Shown: piece after piece, positions 16,446-24,864 of the stretch
How positions within the stretch are numbered: the stretch's first letter is position 1
Layout: each line of letters opens with the position of its first letter
Source of the DNA: Pseudonocardia sp.
Lineage (GTDB): Bacteria; Actinomycetota; Actinomycetes; Mycobacteriales; Pseudonocardiaceae
Assembly: GCA_025869365.1 (NCBI GenBank)
Contig: JAOZVV010000051.1
Location: 1 to 64,000, forward strand
Length of the DNA: 64,000 nt
Direction: 5' to 3'
Made by a program: the position numbers and the translations under genes
The notes under the pieces: model-generated
Seen by the model: the letters and a program-made list of their open reading frames with translations, nothing else
Told to the model about the DNA's origin: nothing
Database searches by the model: none

Positions 16446-17206
16446 TGGGGGGAGGTCCGCTCGGTGAGGTGCGTGAGGTGCACGCGCATCCTGCCCTCCG
16501 CCACGTCACCCGGATCCGCCAGCACGCCCCGTTCGGCGAGATGGTCCGCGAGCAGGTCCGCGACGTTGCGGATGTGCGCGGTCATCGCGGCGCCGGCGGT
16601 TCTCGGGCTGCGCCGCTCGAGGGCGCGGAGGATCAGCAGGTGGTCCTCGGGCGCCGCTCCCGCCCAGTCACGGACGCTGCTCCAGGACCGGAACGGCGCG
16701 TACCGGGTCGTGGACTTCAACAGCCACCGGAGCTTCGGGGCGTCCGCCGCCATGTTGACGACCCGGTGGAGGCCGATCTCGATCGTCTCCGCCGCGAGCC
16801 CGTCGCCCTCGTCGATGGCCCGGACGAGGTCTCGCTGCATGCCCTGGAGCTGCTCGAGGTTCTCGTCGGTGAGGCGGGGCACGGCGCGCGCCGTGAGCTC
16901 GCCGGCGAAGTAGGCCTGGGCATCGTAGAGGTCGAGCAGGTCCTGCCGGGTCATCGGGACGACCTTGAACCCCCGGCCCGGCTCGAACGTCACGAGACCC
17001 TCGCCGTGCAGGGACATCAGCGCCTCCCGCACGGGGGTGGCGCTGACCCCGAAGCGGGCGGCCAGGTGCTCGGTGCGCAGCTTGGCGTGGCCCTTCGCCT
17101 CACCGGTCATGATCAGCTCGCGGATGAGCCGGGCGATCTGCGGGCTGAGCTTCTCCCCCTGGACCAGGTTGCGCGGCAACGAGCCAGAACTGCTGCCCTC
17201 GATCAC
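16436..17206 (-). CDS. GntR family regulator with FCD ligand domain
   Basis: A 256-residue regulator. The GntR winged helix spans about residues 20-85 (LRTEHLAARFGVSATPVREAL, split as LRTEHLAARF and GVSATPVREAL). The helical FCD domain follows, with metal-site residues expected in LYDAQAYFAGEL, IGLHRVV and AMTAHI. FCD regulators sense small carboxylates and control catabolic genes. It lies downstream of an aldehyde dehydrogenase on the same strand, separated by a terminator-like hairpin, and probably controls the divergent cluster at 17.3-23.1 kb. The ATG at 17206 starts MIEGSSSG. Confidence 0.85.
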   Translation of the reverse strand: MIEGSSSGSLPRNLVQGEKLSPQIARLIRELIMTGEAKGHAKLRTEHLAARFGVSATPVREALMSLHGEGLVTFEPGRGFKVVPMTRQDLLDLYDAQAYFAGELTARAVPRLTDENLEQLQGMQRDLVRAIDEGDGLAAETIEIGLHRVVNMAADAPKLRWLLKSTTRYAPFRSWSSVRDWAGAAPEDHLLILRALERRSPRTAGAAMTAHIRNVADLLADHLAERGVLADPGDVAEGRMRVHLTHLTERTSPHEV

Positions 17207-17280
17207 GACGAACGCCTCCCGTGCTGCTGTGCAACGCTGCCGAATCTACCGGCCCTGGGTGATCCGCCCGGGGTGGCCGG

Positions 17281-17303
17281 CCCCGGGCGTCCCCTGCCCG
17301 GGG
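17281..17303 (-). terminator. hairpin downstream of aldehyde dehydrogenase
   Basis: CCCCGGGC (17281-17288) and GCCCGGGG (17296-17303) form a perfect 8-bp stem with a 7-nt loop, 15 bases past the aldehyde dehydrogenase stop. No U tract. Confidence 0.5.
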
Positions 17304-17317
17304 CCCTCCCGTGCGGT

Positions 17318-18736
17318 CTAGACCTGGATCGCCTTGACCTCGAGGAACTCCTCGAGACCCGAGGTGCCCATCTCCCGCCCGATGCCGGACCGCTTGTAGC
17401 CGCCGAACGGGGCGAGCGGGTTGTAGCGGCCGCCGTTGACGTCGATGGACCCGGTGCGCACCCGGCGCGCGAAGGCCAGTGCGCGGTCCTGGTCCGCCGA
17501 CCACACCGCCCCGGCGAGCCCGTAGTCGGAGTTGTTGGCGATCTGCAGCGCCTGCTCCTCGTCGGAGTAGCGCAGGACCGACAGCACGGGCCCGAAGATC
17601 TCCTGCTGCGCGACCGTGGAGTCCGGGGCCACGTCGGCGAGGACGGTGGGCGAGACGTAGTAGCCGCGCTCGATCCCCTCGGGCTGCTCGGCTCCCCCGG
17701 TGACCAGCCGGGCACCCTCCGCGACGCCGGTGCGGATGAAGCCCCGCACCCGCTCCCGCTGGGCGGCGGAGACCATCGGGCCGAGCTTCGTCGACGGGTC
17801 GAGCGGGTCCCCCGGGGTGTAGCCGGACGCGATCGACGCGGCCAGCTCGACGGCCTCGTCGTACTGGTCGTCGTGGACCAGCATCCGAGTCCATGCGGTG
17901 CAGGTCTGGCCGCCGTTGAGGAACGCGTTCGCCACCCCGACCTTGACCGCGGTCGCCACGTCGGCGTCGGGCAGCAGCACGTTCGCCGACTTGCCCCCGA
18001 GCTCGAGCGTGACGCGGGTGATGGAGCGGGCCGCGACCTCCGCGACCCGGGAGCCGGCCCGCACCGACCCGGTGAACGACACCGCGTCGATCCCGGGGTG
18101 CCCCGCGAGGGCTTCGCCGACCTCGGTGCCGTAACCCGGCACCAGGTTGACCACGCCCGCCGGCAGGCCCGCCTCGTGGAGGACGTCGAAGAGCAGGTAG
18201 GCCACCATCGGCGCCACCTCGCTCGGCTTGAGGACGACCGTGCAGCCCGCGGCGAGGGCGGGCGCGAGCTTGCAGGTGATCTGGTGCAGCGGGTAGTTCC
18301 ACGGCGTGATCGCCCCGACCACCCCGGCCGGCTCGCGGGCGACGATGGTGTTCCCGACCCGCTCGTCGAACTCGTAGGACTCGATCAGGTCGGCGTAGGC
18401 GCCCACCACGGTCTGCGGCAGCGCCGCCTGGATCTTGGTGGCGATCCGCAACGGGCAGCCCATCTCGGTCGAGATCGTCTCGGCGATCTCGTCCTGGCGC
18501 TTGGCCAGGCCGTCCCGGACCCTGCGCAGCACCTCGGCCCGCTCCCCCACGGAGGTGCGCGACCAGGACGGGAACGCCGCCTGCGCGGCAGCCACCGCGC
18601 GGTCGACGTCGGCCGCGGTCCCCGCCGGGACGGTGGCGAGGAGTTCCTCCGTGGCGGGGTTCTCCACCTCGATGACGGCGTCGGAACTCGGCGCCCTCCA
18701 GGCCCCTTCTATGTAGAGCGAGTCACGGTTCTGCAT
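17318..18736 (-). CDS. NAD(P)-dependent aldehyde dehydrogenase
   Basis: A 472-residue member of the aldehyde dehydrogenase superfamily, oxidising an aldehyde to the acid. PWNYPLHQ is the cofactor-site signature. E246 in LELGGKS is the general base, and C279 in GGQTCTAW the nucleophile; EIFGPVLSV is conserved near the C-terminus. The ATG at 18736 (MQNRDSLYIEG) with GGGGA upstream is preferred to a GTG four codons earlier. It is divergent from a fatty-acyl-CoA ligase and shares a 110-bp control region with it. The adjacent ligase and alcohol dehydrogenase suggest sequential alcohol to aldehyde to acid to CoA-ester oxidation. Confidence 0.9.
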   Translation of the reverse strand: MQNRDSLYIEGAWRAPSSDAVIEVENPATEELLATVPAGTAADVDRAVAAAQAAFPSWSRTSVGERAEVLRRVRDGLAKRQDEIAETISTEMGCPLRIATKIQAALPQTVVGAYADLIESYEFDERVGNTIVAREPAGVVGAITPWNYPLHQITCKLAPALAAGCTVVLKPSEVAPMVAYLLFDVLHEAGLPAGVVNLVPGYGTEVGEALAGHPGIDAVSFTGSVRAGSRVAEVAARSITRVTLELGGKSANVLLPDADVATAVKVGVANAFLNGGQTCTAWTRMLVHDDQYDEAVELAASIASGYTPGDPLDPSTKLGPMVSAAQRERVRGFIRTGVAEGARLVTGGAEQPEGIERGYYVSPTVLADVAPDSTVAQQEIFGPVLSVLRYSDEEQALQIANNSDYGLAGAVWSADQDRALAFARRVRTGSIDVNGGRYNPLAPFGGYKRSGIGREMGTSGLEEFLEVKAIQV

Positions 18737-18792
18737 GAAAATCCCCACGTCAGATCGTATTTTGTGCTTCGGGTCTCATCTCGACTTGCCTT

Positions 18793-18804
18793 ATTCTATA
18801 GAGT
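18793..18804. promoter_or_regulatory. palindrome in the divergent ALDH/ligase promoter
   Basis: ATTCTATAGAGT contains the perfect 8-bp palindrome TCTATAGA (18795-18802) in an unusually AT-rich part of the divergent region. The size fits a GntR/FCD operator for the regulator at 16436-17206. This is placement-based inference. Confidence 0.4.
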
Positions 18805-18849
18805 ACGCGATCCTCGGCCGTCCAAGACCAACTCACTGCGGAGGGGTCG

Positions 18850-20517
18850 ATGCAGGGTTTGATGTTCGACAGCCAGCTGCTGCTGCACTCGTTGCTGTGG
18901 CGGACCGAGCGGCTCTTCGCCGAGAAGGAGATCATCACCAGGCTCGGGCCGGGCGAGTATCACCGCTACACCTACCGGGACTTCGGTAAGCGGGTCCGCC
19001 GGCTCGGCGACGCGTTGGGGACGCTGGGGATCGCGCCTGGTGACCGGGTGGGCACCCTCGCCTGGAACAACTACCGGCACATGGAGACCTACTTCGGGGT
19101 GCCCGGCATCCAGGCGGTGCTGCACACGATCAACCTGCGGCTCTCGCCGCTGCAGCAGAAGTTCACGATCGACAAGGCCGAGGACCGCGTCCTGGTCGTC
19201 GACGCGGACCAGCTCGAGCTCGTCGCGCAGCTGCTGGAGATGGGCCTGCCGACCGTGGAGCGGGTGATCGTCCTCGCGGACGGCGCACTCCCCGACCACC
19301 GGATCGGGCTGCCGGTGCACTCCTACGAGGAGCTGCTCGCCGCGGCGGACGAGAACGCGCAGTTCGCCGAGTTCGACGAGAAGACCGCCTCGGCCATGTG
19401 CTTCACCAGCGCGACGACCGGGGACCCGAAGGGCGTCGTCTACTCCCACCGCGCGATGGTCCTGCAGGCGATGTGCCTGGCCATGCACGACAAGCTGAAC
19501 ATGAGCGAGAGCCAGATCTGGCTCGAGGTCGCGCCGATGTTCCACTGCAACGGTTGGAACATCCCGCACACCGCCCTGCTCCAGGGCGCCACGCTGGTCC
19601 TGCCCGGCGCCCACCCCACCGCGGGGGACTACGTCGACATCATCGAGGACCTCGGCGTCACCGGGATGAACGCCGCCGTCACCATCGGCACGATGATCCG
19701 CGACGCCGTCCGCGCCTCGGACCGGCCCCGGGACCTGTCCAGCCTGGACACCCTGTGGCTCGGCGGGCAGGCACCGTCCAAGGCCGTCATGAAGTGGTTC
19801 AACGACGAGTACGCCACCGAGGTCATGCAGGGCTACGGCATGACCGAGAACTCCCCGCAGATCTGCTTCTTCGCACTCAAGTCCACCCTCGCGGACCGGA
19901 CCGAGGACGAGGTCTACGGGCTGCGCCAGACCCAGGGCCTGCCGATCCCGCTGCTCCAGATCAAGGTGGTCGACGCCGAGACCGGCGCCGAGCTGCCCTG
20001 GGACGGGACGAGCATCGGGGACTTCCACGTCCGCTCCCCGTTCACCGCCAGCGAGTACTACCGCGACGAGCGCACCCGGGACTCGATGATCGACGGCTGG
20101 CTCAAGACCGGCGACGTCGGCTGCATCGACCCCGAGGGCTACGTCCTGCTCAAGGACCGCTCCAAGGACCTGATCAAGTCCGGCGGCGAGTGGATCTCCA
20201 CCATCGACCTCGAGAACTCCCTGATGCTCCACCCCAAGGTCGCCGAGGCCACCGTCGTCGGGATCGAGGACGAGAAGTGGCTCGAGCGCCCGCTCGCCTG
20301 CGTCGTCCCCTCCGACGACGCCCTCACCGAGGACGAGCTGCGCAGCCACCTGCTCGCCGAGGGCTTCATCAAGTTCTGGATCCCGGACACGTTCCTGTTC
20401 GTGCCCGAGGTCCCCAAGACCAGCGTCGGCAAGTACGACAAGAAGGCCATCCGCGGCGTCGTCGCCGACATCGGGGTCGACCGGGCCCGCCAGAGGCTCA
20501 GCGCTCCCATCGCCTGA
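18850..20517 (+). CDS. AMP-forming acyl-CoA ligase (medium/long-chain FadD type)
   Basis: A 555-residue adenylate-forming enzyme that activates a carboxylic acid to its CoA thioester with ATP. The P-loop-like A3 motif is FTSATTGDPKGVVYSHR. GYGMTENSP is the A5 motif, SMIDGWLKTGDVG contains the A7 Asp, and the C-terminal catalytic Lys lies in PKTSVGKYDKKAIR. The overall pattern (LEVAPMFHCNGWNIP) is that of the medium-chain alkanoate ligase group. It starts a rightward operon with a lactonase-like hydrolase, a zinc ribbon protein and an alcohol dehydrogenase. The true substrate is not known. Confidence 0.9.
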   Translation: MQGLMFDSQLLLHSLLWRTERLFAEKEIITRLGPGEYHRYTYRDFGKRVRRLGDALGTLGIAPGDRVGTLAWNNYRHMETYFGVPGIQAVLHTINLRLSPLQQKFTIDKAEDRVLVVDADQLELVAQLLEMGLPTVERVIVLADGALPDHRIGLPVHSYEELLAAADENAQFAEFDEKTASAMCFTSATTGDPKGVVYSHRAMVLQAMCLAMHDKLNMSESQIWLEVAPMFHCNGWNIPHTALLQGATLVLPGAHPTAGDYVDIIEDLGVTGMNAAVTIGTMIRDAVRASDRPRDLSSLDTLWLGGQAPSKAVMKWFNDEYATEVMQGYGMTENSPQICFFALKSTLADRTEDEVYGLRQTQGLPIPLLQIKVVDAETGAELPWDGTSIGDFHVRSPFTASEYYRDERTRDSMIDGWLKTGDVGCIDPEGYVLLKDRSKDLIKSGGEWISTIDLENSLMLHPKVAEATVVGIEDEKWLERPLACVVPSDDALTEDELRSHLLAEGFIKFWIPDTFLFVPEVPKTSVGKYDKKAIRGVVADIGVDRARQRLSAPIA

Positions 20518-20578
20518 ACAGCCCGCTCCGTCCACCCCTCAGCGTCCAGCCCTCACCGTCCACTCAGCGAGGAGAACG

Positions 20579-21397
20579 ATGTCGGACTCCGACAAGATCA
20601 AGCTCACGGTGCTCCCCACCGGAACCATGCACGCCGACCTGACCTGGCTGCTGATCGACCCGGCGAACATGGCCACCCGCTCCGAGCCGGTCAAGCAGAA
20701 GGACTGGGTCGAGGTCCCGACCCACGTCGTCTACATCGAGCACCCCAGTGGCAAGAAGCTGATCTGGGACTCCGGCGTGCCCCGGGACTGGGAGGACCGC
20801 TGGGGCCCCACCGCCCTGGACACCTTCTTCCCCGTCGACACGGTCACCGAGGACATGTGGCTCGACTCGCGGCTCGAGCAGCTGAACCTCGAGCCGGGCG
20901 ACATCGACTACCTGCTGCTGTCCCACCTGCACATGGACCACGCCGCGAACGCCAAGCTGTGGCAGGACACCGGTACGAAGATCATCGTCGACGAGGAGGA
21001 GAAGAAGGGCGCCTTCTCCTTCGACGGCTACAACCAGGGCGCGCACATCAAGTCCGACTACGACGGCCTGACCCTGGACACGATCAACGAGGACACCGAG
21101 ATCCTCCCCGGCATCACGCTGCTGCGGACGCCCGGTCACACCTGGGGAACGATGAGCCTGCAGGTCGACCTCGCCGACGCCGGCACGTTCGTCTTCGCCT
21201 CGGACTCGCTCTACCTCAAGGAGTCCTACGGTCCCCCGGCCATCGCCGCGGGGATCGTCTACGACACCGTGGCATGGTTCAGGTCGGTGGAGAAGATCCG
21301 CGCCATCGAGGAGCAGAAGAACGCCACGATCGTCTTCGGGCACTCGGCGGACCAGATCCGCGAGCTCAAGACCGGACCCGGCAACTACTACACCTGA
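20579..21397 (+). CDS. metallo-beta-lactamase-fold hydrolase, N-acyl homoserine lactonase family
   Basis: A 272-residue dinuclear metal hydrolase. H116-L-H118-M-D120-H121 (SHLHMDH) is the metal motif; RTPGHTWGT gives the next His, DSLYLK the bridging Asp and following Tyr, and IVFGHSADQ the last His. This layout, with the Tyr after the Asp, is that of AHL lactonase-like enzymes such as AiiA/AttM. In this catabolic operon a carbon-source lactone is a likelier substrate than a signal molecule. GAGGAG lies before the ATG. It is followed by a strong hairpin. Confidence 0.85.
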   Translation: MSDSDKIKLTVLPTGTMHADLTWLLIDPANMATRSEPVKQKDWVEVPTHVVYIEHPSGKKLIWDSGVPRDWEDRWGPTALDTFFPVDTVTEDMWLDSRLEQLNLEPGDIDYLLLSHLHMDHAANAKLWQDTGTKIIVDEEEKKGAFSFDGYNQGAHIKSDYDGLTLDTINEDTEILPGITLLRTPGHTWGTMSLQVDLADAGTFVFASDSLYLKESYGPPAIAAGIVYDTVAWFRSVEKIRAIEEQKNATIVFGHSADQIRELKTGPGNYYT

Positions 21398-21407
21398 GCG
21401 GCGCGGC

Positions 21408-21435
21408 CGGGCCGGTGCCGCAACGCACCGGCCCG
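21408..21435 (+). terminator. strong hairpin between lactonase and zinc-ribbon gene
   Basis: CGGGCCGGTGC (21408-21418) and GCACCGGCCCG (21425-21435) form a perfect 11-bp stem with a 6-nt loop, 10 bases after the lactonase stop. There is no T run. It may reduce expression of the downstream genes or protect the upstream mRNA rather than end the operon. Confidence 0.55.
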
Positions 21436-21471
21436 GCGGCCCGTCCGACCGCCCCGGAAGGTAGGTGGCCC

Positions 21472-21918
21472 GTGCCGCTCTACGACTACGCCTGTGCCTG
21501 CGGTACCCGCTTCGAGCTCCTGGTGTCCTCCTGGAGCAGCCCCGCGCCGGACTGCCCGACCTGCGGCGCGCAGACCGCGCGCCGCCCGCCCGCCCCCGCC
21601 ATCCACTCCAGCGGGTCGAGCGCGCCCCCACCGGCGATGTCCAGTGCCCCGCAGTCCTGGGAGGGGGTGCACCGCGGTGACCGCGAGTACGTCACCCGCT
21701 GGCGGCGCACTCTCGACGCCCGCCAGGAGTTCGAGGCGCGCCATCCCGAACACGCCGAGCACCGCGACGCCGTCGCCGCGCACGAGGGCGTCTTCGAACG
21801 CAGGCCCCTGACCTACAAGGAGCTCGCGGCCCGCGCCGCGACCAGCAAGGACGCCACCAAGGCGGCCGTCGAGGCCGGCAAGGAACGCACCACCACCCCC
21901 GCCGCGACGACCGGCTGA
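21472..21918 (+). CDS. FmdB-type zinc ribbon protein
   Basis: A 148-residue protein. It starts VPLYDYACACGTRFELL and continues to CPTCG, the two Cys pairs of an FmdB/CxxC regulatory zinc ribbon. After a Pro/Ser/Ala linker comes a charged helical domain (RRTLDARQEFEARHPEHAEH) and a flexible tail. FmdB-like ribbons are small cytosolic proteins of poorly known role, often next to amidases or dehydrogenases. GTG at 21472 is chosen because the ribbon begins at residue 2 in this family. It sits between a lactonase and an alcohol dehydrogenase. Confidence 0.75.
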   Translation: MPLYDYACACGTRFELLVSSWSSPAPDCPTCGAQTARRPPAPAIHSSGSSAPPPAMSSAPQSWEGVHRGDREYVTRWRRTLDARQEFEARHPEHAEHRDAVAAHEGVFERRPLTYKELAARAATSKDATKAAVEAGKERTTTPAATTG

Positions 21919-21972
21919 GCCCAGCGCGCCGTCGTCCCCGGCCCGCACCGCCACCCCGCACGAGGAGCACCC

Positions 21973-23088
21973 ATGAAGACCACCGCCGCCGTCGTCCACG
22001 AGGCCGGTAAACCCCTCGAGATCGAGGAGCTCGACCTCGGCGGCCCGGGCGAGGGGGAGATCCTCGTCCGCTACACCCACGCCGGCCTGTGCCACTCCGA
22101 TCTCCACGTCATGCAGGGGGAGATCCAGGGCTGGCTCCCGATGGTCATGGGGCACGAGGGTGCGGGCGTCGTCGAGGAGGTGGGCCCGGGCGTCACCCGC
22201 GTCGCCCCCGGAGACCACATCGTCTGCTCGTTCATCCCCAGCTGCGGAACCTGCCACTGGTGCGCCACCGGCCAGCAGGCCATCTGCGACTGGGGCGCCA
22301 ACACCATGCGCGGGTTCCTCCCCGGCGAGCACTGGCCGCTGTCCGGGCCCGCCGGGCGCTACGGCGCGATGTGCATGCTCGGCACCTTCAGCCAGTACGG
22401 GGTGATCCACCAGAACTCGGCGGTCAAGATCGACGAGGACCTCCCTCTCGACGTCTCCGCACTCGTCGGCTGTGGCGTCCCGACCGGCTGGGGATCCGCC
22501 GTCTACGCCGCCGACGTCCGCCCCGGGCAGACCGTCGTCGTCTACGGCATCGGCGGCATCGGCATCAACGCGGTCCAGGGCGCCCGCCTGGCCGGGGCCA
22601 AGAACGTCATCGCCGTCGACCCCGTCGCCTTCAAGCGCGAGGCCGCCACCCAGCTCGGCGCGACCCACACCACCGGCGACCCGGACGAGGCCCACCGCCT
22701 CGCCCAGGAGCTCACCCGCGGGGTCGGCGCCGACAAGGCGATCGTCACCATCGGCACCACCAACTCCGAGGTCATCGACCGGGCCTTCACCGCCGTCGGC
22801 AAGGCCGGGACCGTCGTCCTCACCTCCATGGGCGGTTTCTCCGACCGCACCATCTCGCTGCCCGCCACCGTCGCGACCCTGTGGAAGAAGACCGTCAAGG
22901 GCAGCCTCTTCGGAGACTGCAACCCCACCACCGACATCCCCAAGCTGCTCGGGCTCTACCGCGACGGGGACCTGAAGCTCGACGAGCTGATCACCCGCCG
23001 CTACACCCTCGAACAGGTCAACGAGGGCTACGACGACCTCGTCGCGGGCCGCAACATCCGCGGGATGATCGTCCACCGGCACGACTGA
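21973..23088 (+). CDS. zinc-dependent alcohol dehydrogenase, NDMA-dependent type
   Basis: A 371-residue medium-chain dehydrogenase. The catalytic zinc ligand C40 is in GLCHSDLH, and VMGHEGAGVV gives the His-Glu pair. Structural-zinc cysteines are in CGTCHWCATGQQAIC. GIGGIG binds the nucleotide. The whole sequence, with QQAICDWGANTMRGF, resembles the mycobacterial/rhodococcal group annotated NDMA-dependent (tightly bound NAD). It ends the rightward operon and is convergent with an LLM oxidoreductase, 8 bases apart. Its product could feed the aldehyde dehydrogenase across the cluster. Confidence 0.88.
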   Translation: MKTTAAVVHEAGKPLEIEELDLGGPGEGEILVRYTHAGLCHSDLHVMQGEIQGWLPMVMGHEGAGVVEEVGPGVTRVAPGDHIVCSFIPSCGTCHWCATGQQAICDWGANTMRGFLPGEHWPLSGPAGRYGAMCMLGTFSQYGVIHQNSAVKIDEDLPLDVSALVGCGVPTGWGSAVYAADVRPGQTVVVYGIGGIGINAVQGARLAGAKNVIAVDPVAFKREAATQLGATHTTGDPDEAHRLAQELTRGVGADKAIVTIGTTNSEVIDRAFTAVGKAGTVVLTSMGGFSDRTISLPATVATLWKKTVKGSLFGDCNPTTDIPKLLGLYRDGDLKLDELITRRYTLEQVNEGYDDLVAGRNIRGMIVHRHD

Positions 23089-23096
23089 TCCGGGCC

Positions 23097-24062
23097 TCAG
23101 GACATGGCCGGAGCCTGCGCCGCGGCGCCGACGAGCCCGCCGAGCAGTGCCCACGTGCGCCGCTCGTCCTCGGGGGACCCGATCGCCGTCTGGGTGTAGA
23201 CGAGCTCGGTCGCGCCGGCCTCGAGGTAGGCGGAGACCTGGTCCGCGAGCAGCTGCTCGTCGCCGATCGCCACGAGATCGGCGGGATGGTCGAGCCCCTC
23301 GCGGTCCAGCGCGGCACGGTAGGCGGGGATGGCCGCGTAGGGCCCCATGCTCCGCTCGGCCCGCGCGCGGGCGCCGACGACGTCCGCGGTCACCACCCCG
23401 GAGACGATCGCGGCGATCCTGGGGGCGGGCCGCCCCGCAGCCGCGGCGTAGCGGGTGAGGGTGGGCACGGTGTACTCGGCCAGCGTGCGCGGGCCGGAGA
23501 GGATCGGCAGGGCGCCGTCGGCCAGCTCGCCCGCGGCCCGCAGGGTGAGCTCGCCCGCCGCTGCCACCAGGACCGGGACACGCGGGGTGGCGCCGGGCAC
23601 GGTCGACGCGAACGGCGTCCTGGCCACGACCGTCTCGCCGGTCAGGTCCGCCGCGCCGGTCTCGAGCAGTGAGCCCAGTGCCTGCAGGAACTCACGCAGG
23701 TGCCGGACCCTCGGGTGCGGCGCGATCCCGTAGGCCTGCTCGACGAACGCCTTGACCGACATGCCGACGCCGAGGGTGAACCGGCCGTGGCCGGCCGCCT
23801 GTGCGGTCCGGGCCTGCATCGACAGCGTGATCGGGTGTCGCGGGTAGATCGGCACCGCGGCCGTCCCGATCTCGATGCCGGGCACCTCGCGGGCCGCGAG
23901 CGCGGCGACCGTGACGGCGTCGTGGTCGAACCGCTGCGTGAGCCAGGCCGAGGTCAGGCCGGCCGCGGCCAGCTCCCGCACCTGGTCGATCAGGGTCTCG
24001 ACGGAGTTGGCCTCGGCGGCCAGCCGGGTGTGGTCGGTGGGCAGGGCGACGCCGATCCGCAT
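23097..24062 (-). CDS. LLM-class (luciferase-like) F420/FMN-dependent oxidoreductase
   Basis: A 321-residue TIM-barrel oxidoreductase of the bacterial luciferase superfamily. The N-terminus MRIGVALPTDH and the conserved GRFTLGVGMS strand-loop near residue 95 are typical of the F420-dependent group. Substrate and cofactor (F420 or FMN) cannot be decided by eye. It is divergent from a TetR regulator with a palindrome between them, so the pair probably forms a local induction module. It is convergent with the alcohol dehydrogenase. Confidence 0.85.
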   Translation of the reverse strand: MRIGVALPTDHTRLAAEANSVETLIDQVRELAAAGLTSAWLTQRFDHDAVTVAALAAREVPGIEIGTAAVPIYPRHPITLSMQARTAQAAGHGRFTLGVGMSVKAFVEQAYGIAPHPRVRHLREFLQALGSLLETGAADLTGETVVARTPFASTVPGATPRVPVLVAAAGELTLRAAGELADGALPILSGPRTLAEYTVPTLTRYAAAAGRPAPRIAAIVSGVVTADVVGARARAERSMGPYAAIPAYRAALDREGLDHPADLVAIGDEQLLADQVSAYLEAGATELVYTQTAIGSPEDERRTWALLGGLVGAAAQAPAMS

Positions 24063-24104
24063 GGGTGCTCTCCGTTCATGGGGTCCGGCGAGTGTGCCAG
24101 CACT

Positions 24105-24114
24105 GAGTTAACTC
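24105..24114. promoter_or_regulatory. palindrome in LLM/TetR divergent region
   Basis: GAGTTAACTC is a perfect 10-bp palindrome in an AT-rich 93-bp divergent promoter region. A related TTAACTGGGTAA lies about 20 bases to the right. Likely operator of the adjacent TetR protein. Confidence 0.45.
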
Positions 24115-24155
24115 GGTCAATTTATTAACTGGGTAACAATTGCTACGATGGCGCC

Positions 24156-24791
24156 GTGGACGCAGCCACCGGCCTCCGGGAGCGGAAGAAGCAACGCACC
24201 CGCGAGGCCATCGCGGAGGCCGCCATCACGATGTTCCTGGAGCACGGGTTCGACCAGGTCTCCTGCGCCGCCGTCGCCGCGCGGGCCGAGGTGTCGAAGC
24301 CGACGCTGTTCAAGCACTTCCCGACCAAGGAAGACCTCGTGATGCACGTGCTCGCGGACCACGAGGACGAGTTGGCGCGGACGGTCCGGGAACGGCCCGC
24401 CGGGGAGTCCCCGCTGGCCGCGCTGCGCCGCCACCTCCTGGACGGGCTCGCCGCCCGGGACGCGATCACCGGCCTGAACGACGCCCCGCAGGTCCTTGCG
24501 CTCTACCGGATGATGGAGGCCTCCCCCACGCTGTCCGTGCGCCTGCTCGCCTTCGCCGCCAGACGCGCGGACGCGCTCGCGGGGGCGCTCGCGGAGGGCG
24601 CCGGCCCGGGCGAGCTCACCTCCCGGGTCGCGGCACACCAGGTGACGGCCACCCTGCGGGTACTCGCCGACGAGAACGTGCGGCGGATCGCCGGTGGCGA
24701 GTCCTCGGACGAGTTCCACCACGACGCCGTCGCCGCCGCCGAGCGGGCGTTCGAGATGTTGCGCACCGGGCTCGGCGACACCTTGGGCTGA
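24156..24791 (+). CDS. TetR family regulator
   Basis: A 211-residue regulator with a strong N-terminal helix-turn-helix at residues 10-60 (RERKKQRTREAIAEAAITMF, then AEVSKPTLFKHFPTKEDLV). A helical effector domain follows. The GTG at 24156 is the only start that leaves the helix-turn-helix at the usual distance; a nearby ATG at 24148 is out of frame. The gene is divergent from the LLM oxidoreductase and probably represses it until the substrate is present. Confidence 0.85.
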   Translation: MDAATGLRERKKQRTREAIAEAAITMFLEHGFDQVSCAAVAARAEVSKPTLFKHFPTKEDLVMHVLADHEDELARTVRERPAGESPLAALRRHLLDGLAARDAITGLNDAPQVLALYRMMEASPTLSVRLLAFAARRADALAGALAEGAGPGELTSRVAAHQVTATLRVLADENVRRIAGGESSDEFHHDAVAAAERAFEMLRTGLGDTLG

Positions 24792-24827
24792 CGGGAGGCG
24801 ACCGGTGCCGCCCGGTCCGGCCGGCCC

Positions 24828-24858
24828 TTGACCTGGACCCAGGTCGAGGTCGCACCCT
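24828..24858 (+). promoter_or_regulatory. MerR-type promoter with overlong spacer and inverted repeat
   Basis: TTGACC (24828-24833) is a good -35. The perfect 7-2-7 inverted repeat GACCTGG/CCAGGTC (24830-24845) lies in the spacer. A weak -10 (CACCCT, 24853-24858) follows at a 19-bp spacing, and the ATG at 24865 would be leaderless. This is the architecture of promoters twisted open by MerR/SoxR-family activators. No MerR gene is in the window. Confidence 0.5.
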
Positions 24859-24864
24859 GGTCGC

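Noticed and set aside
20579-21397. Quorum-quenching role for the lactonase-like hydrolase
   Set aside because: No signal synthase or receptor is nearby, and the catabolic neighbours favour a carbon-source lactone.
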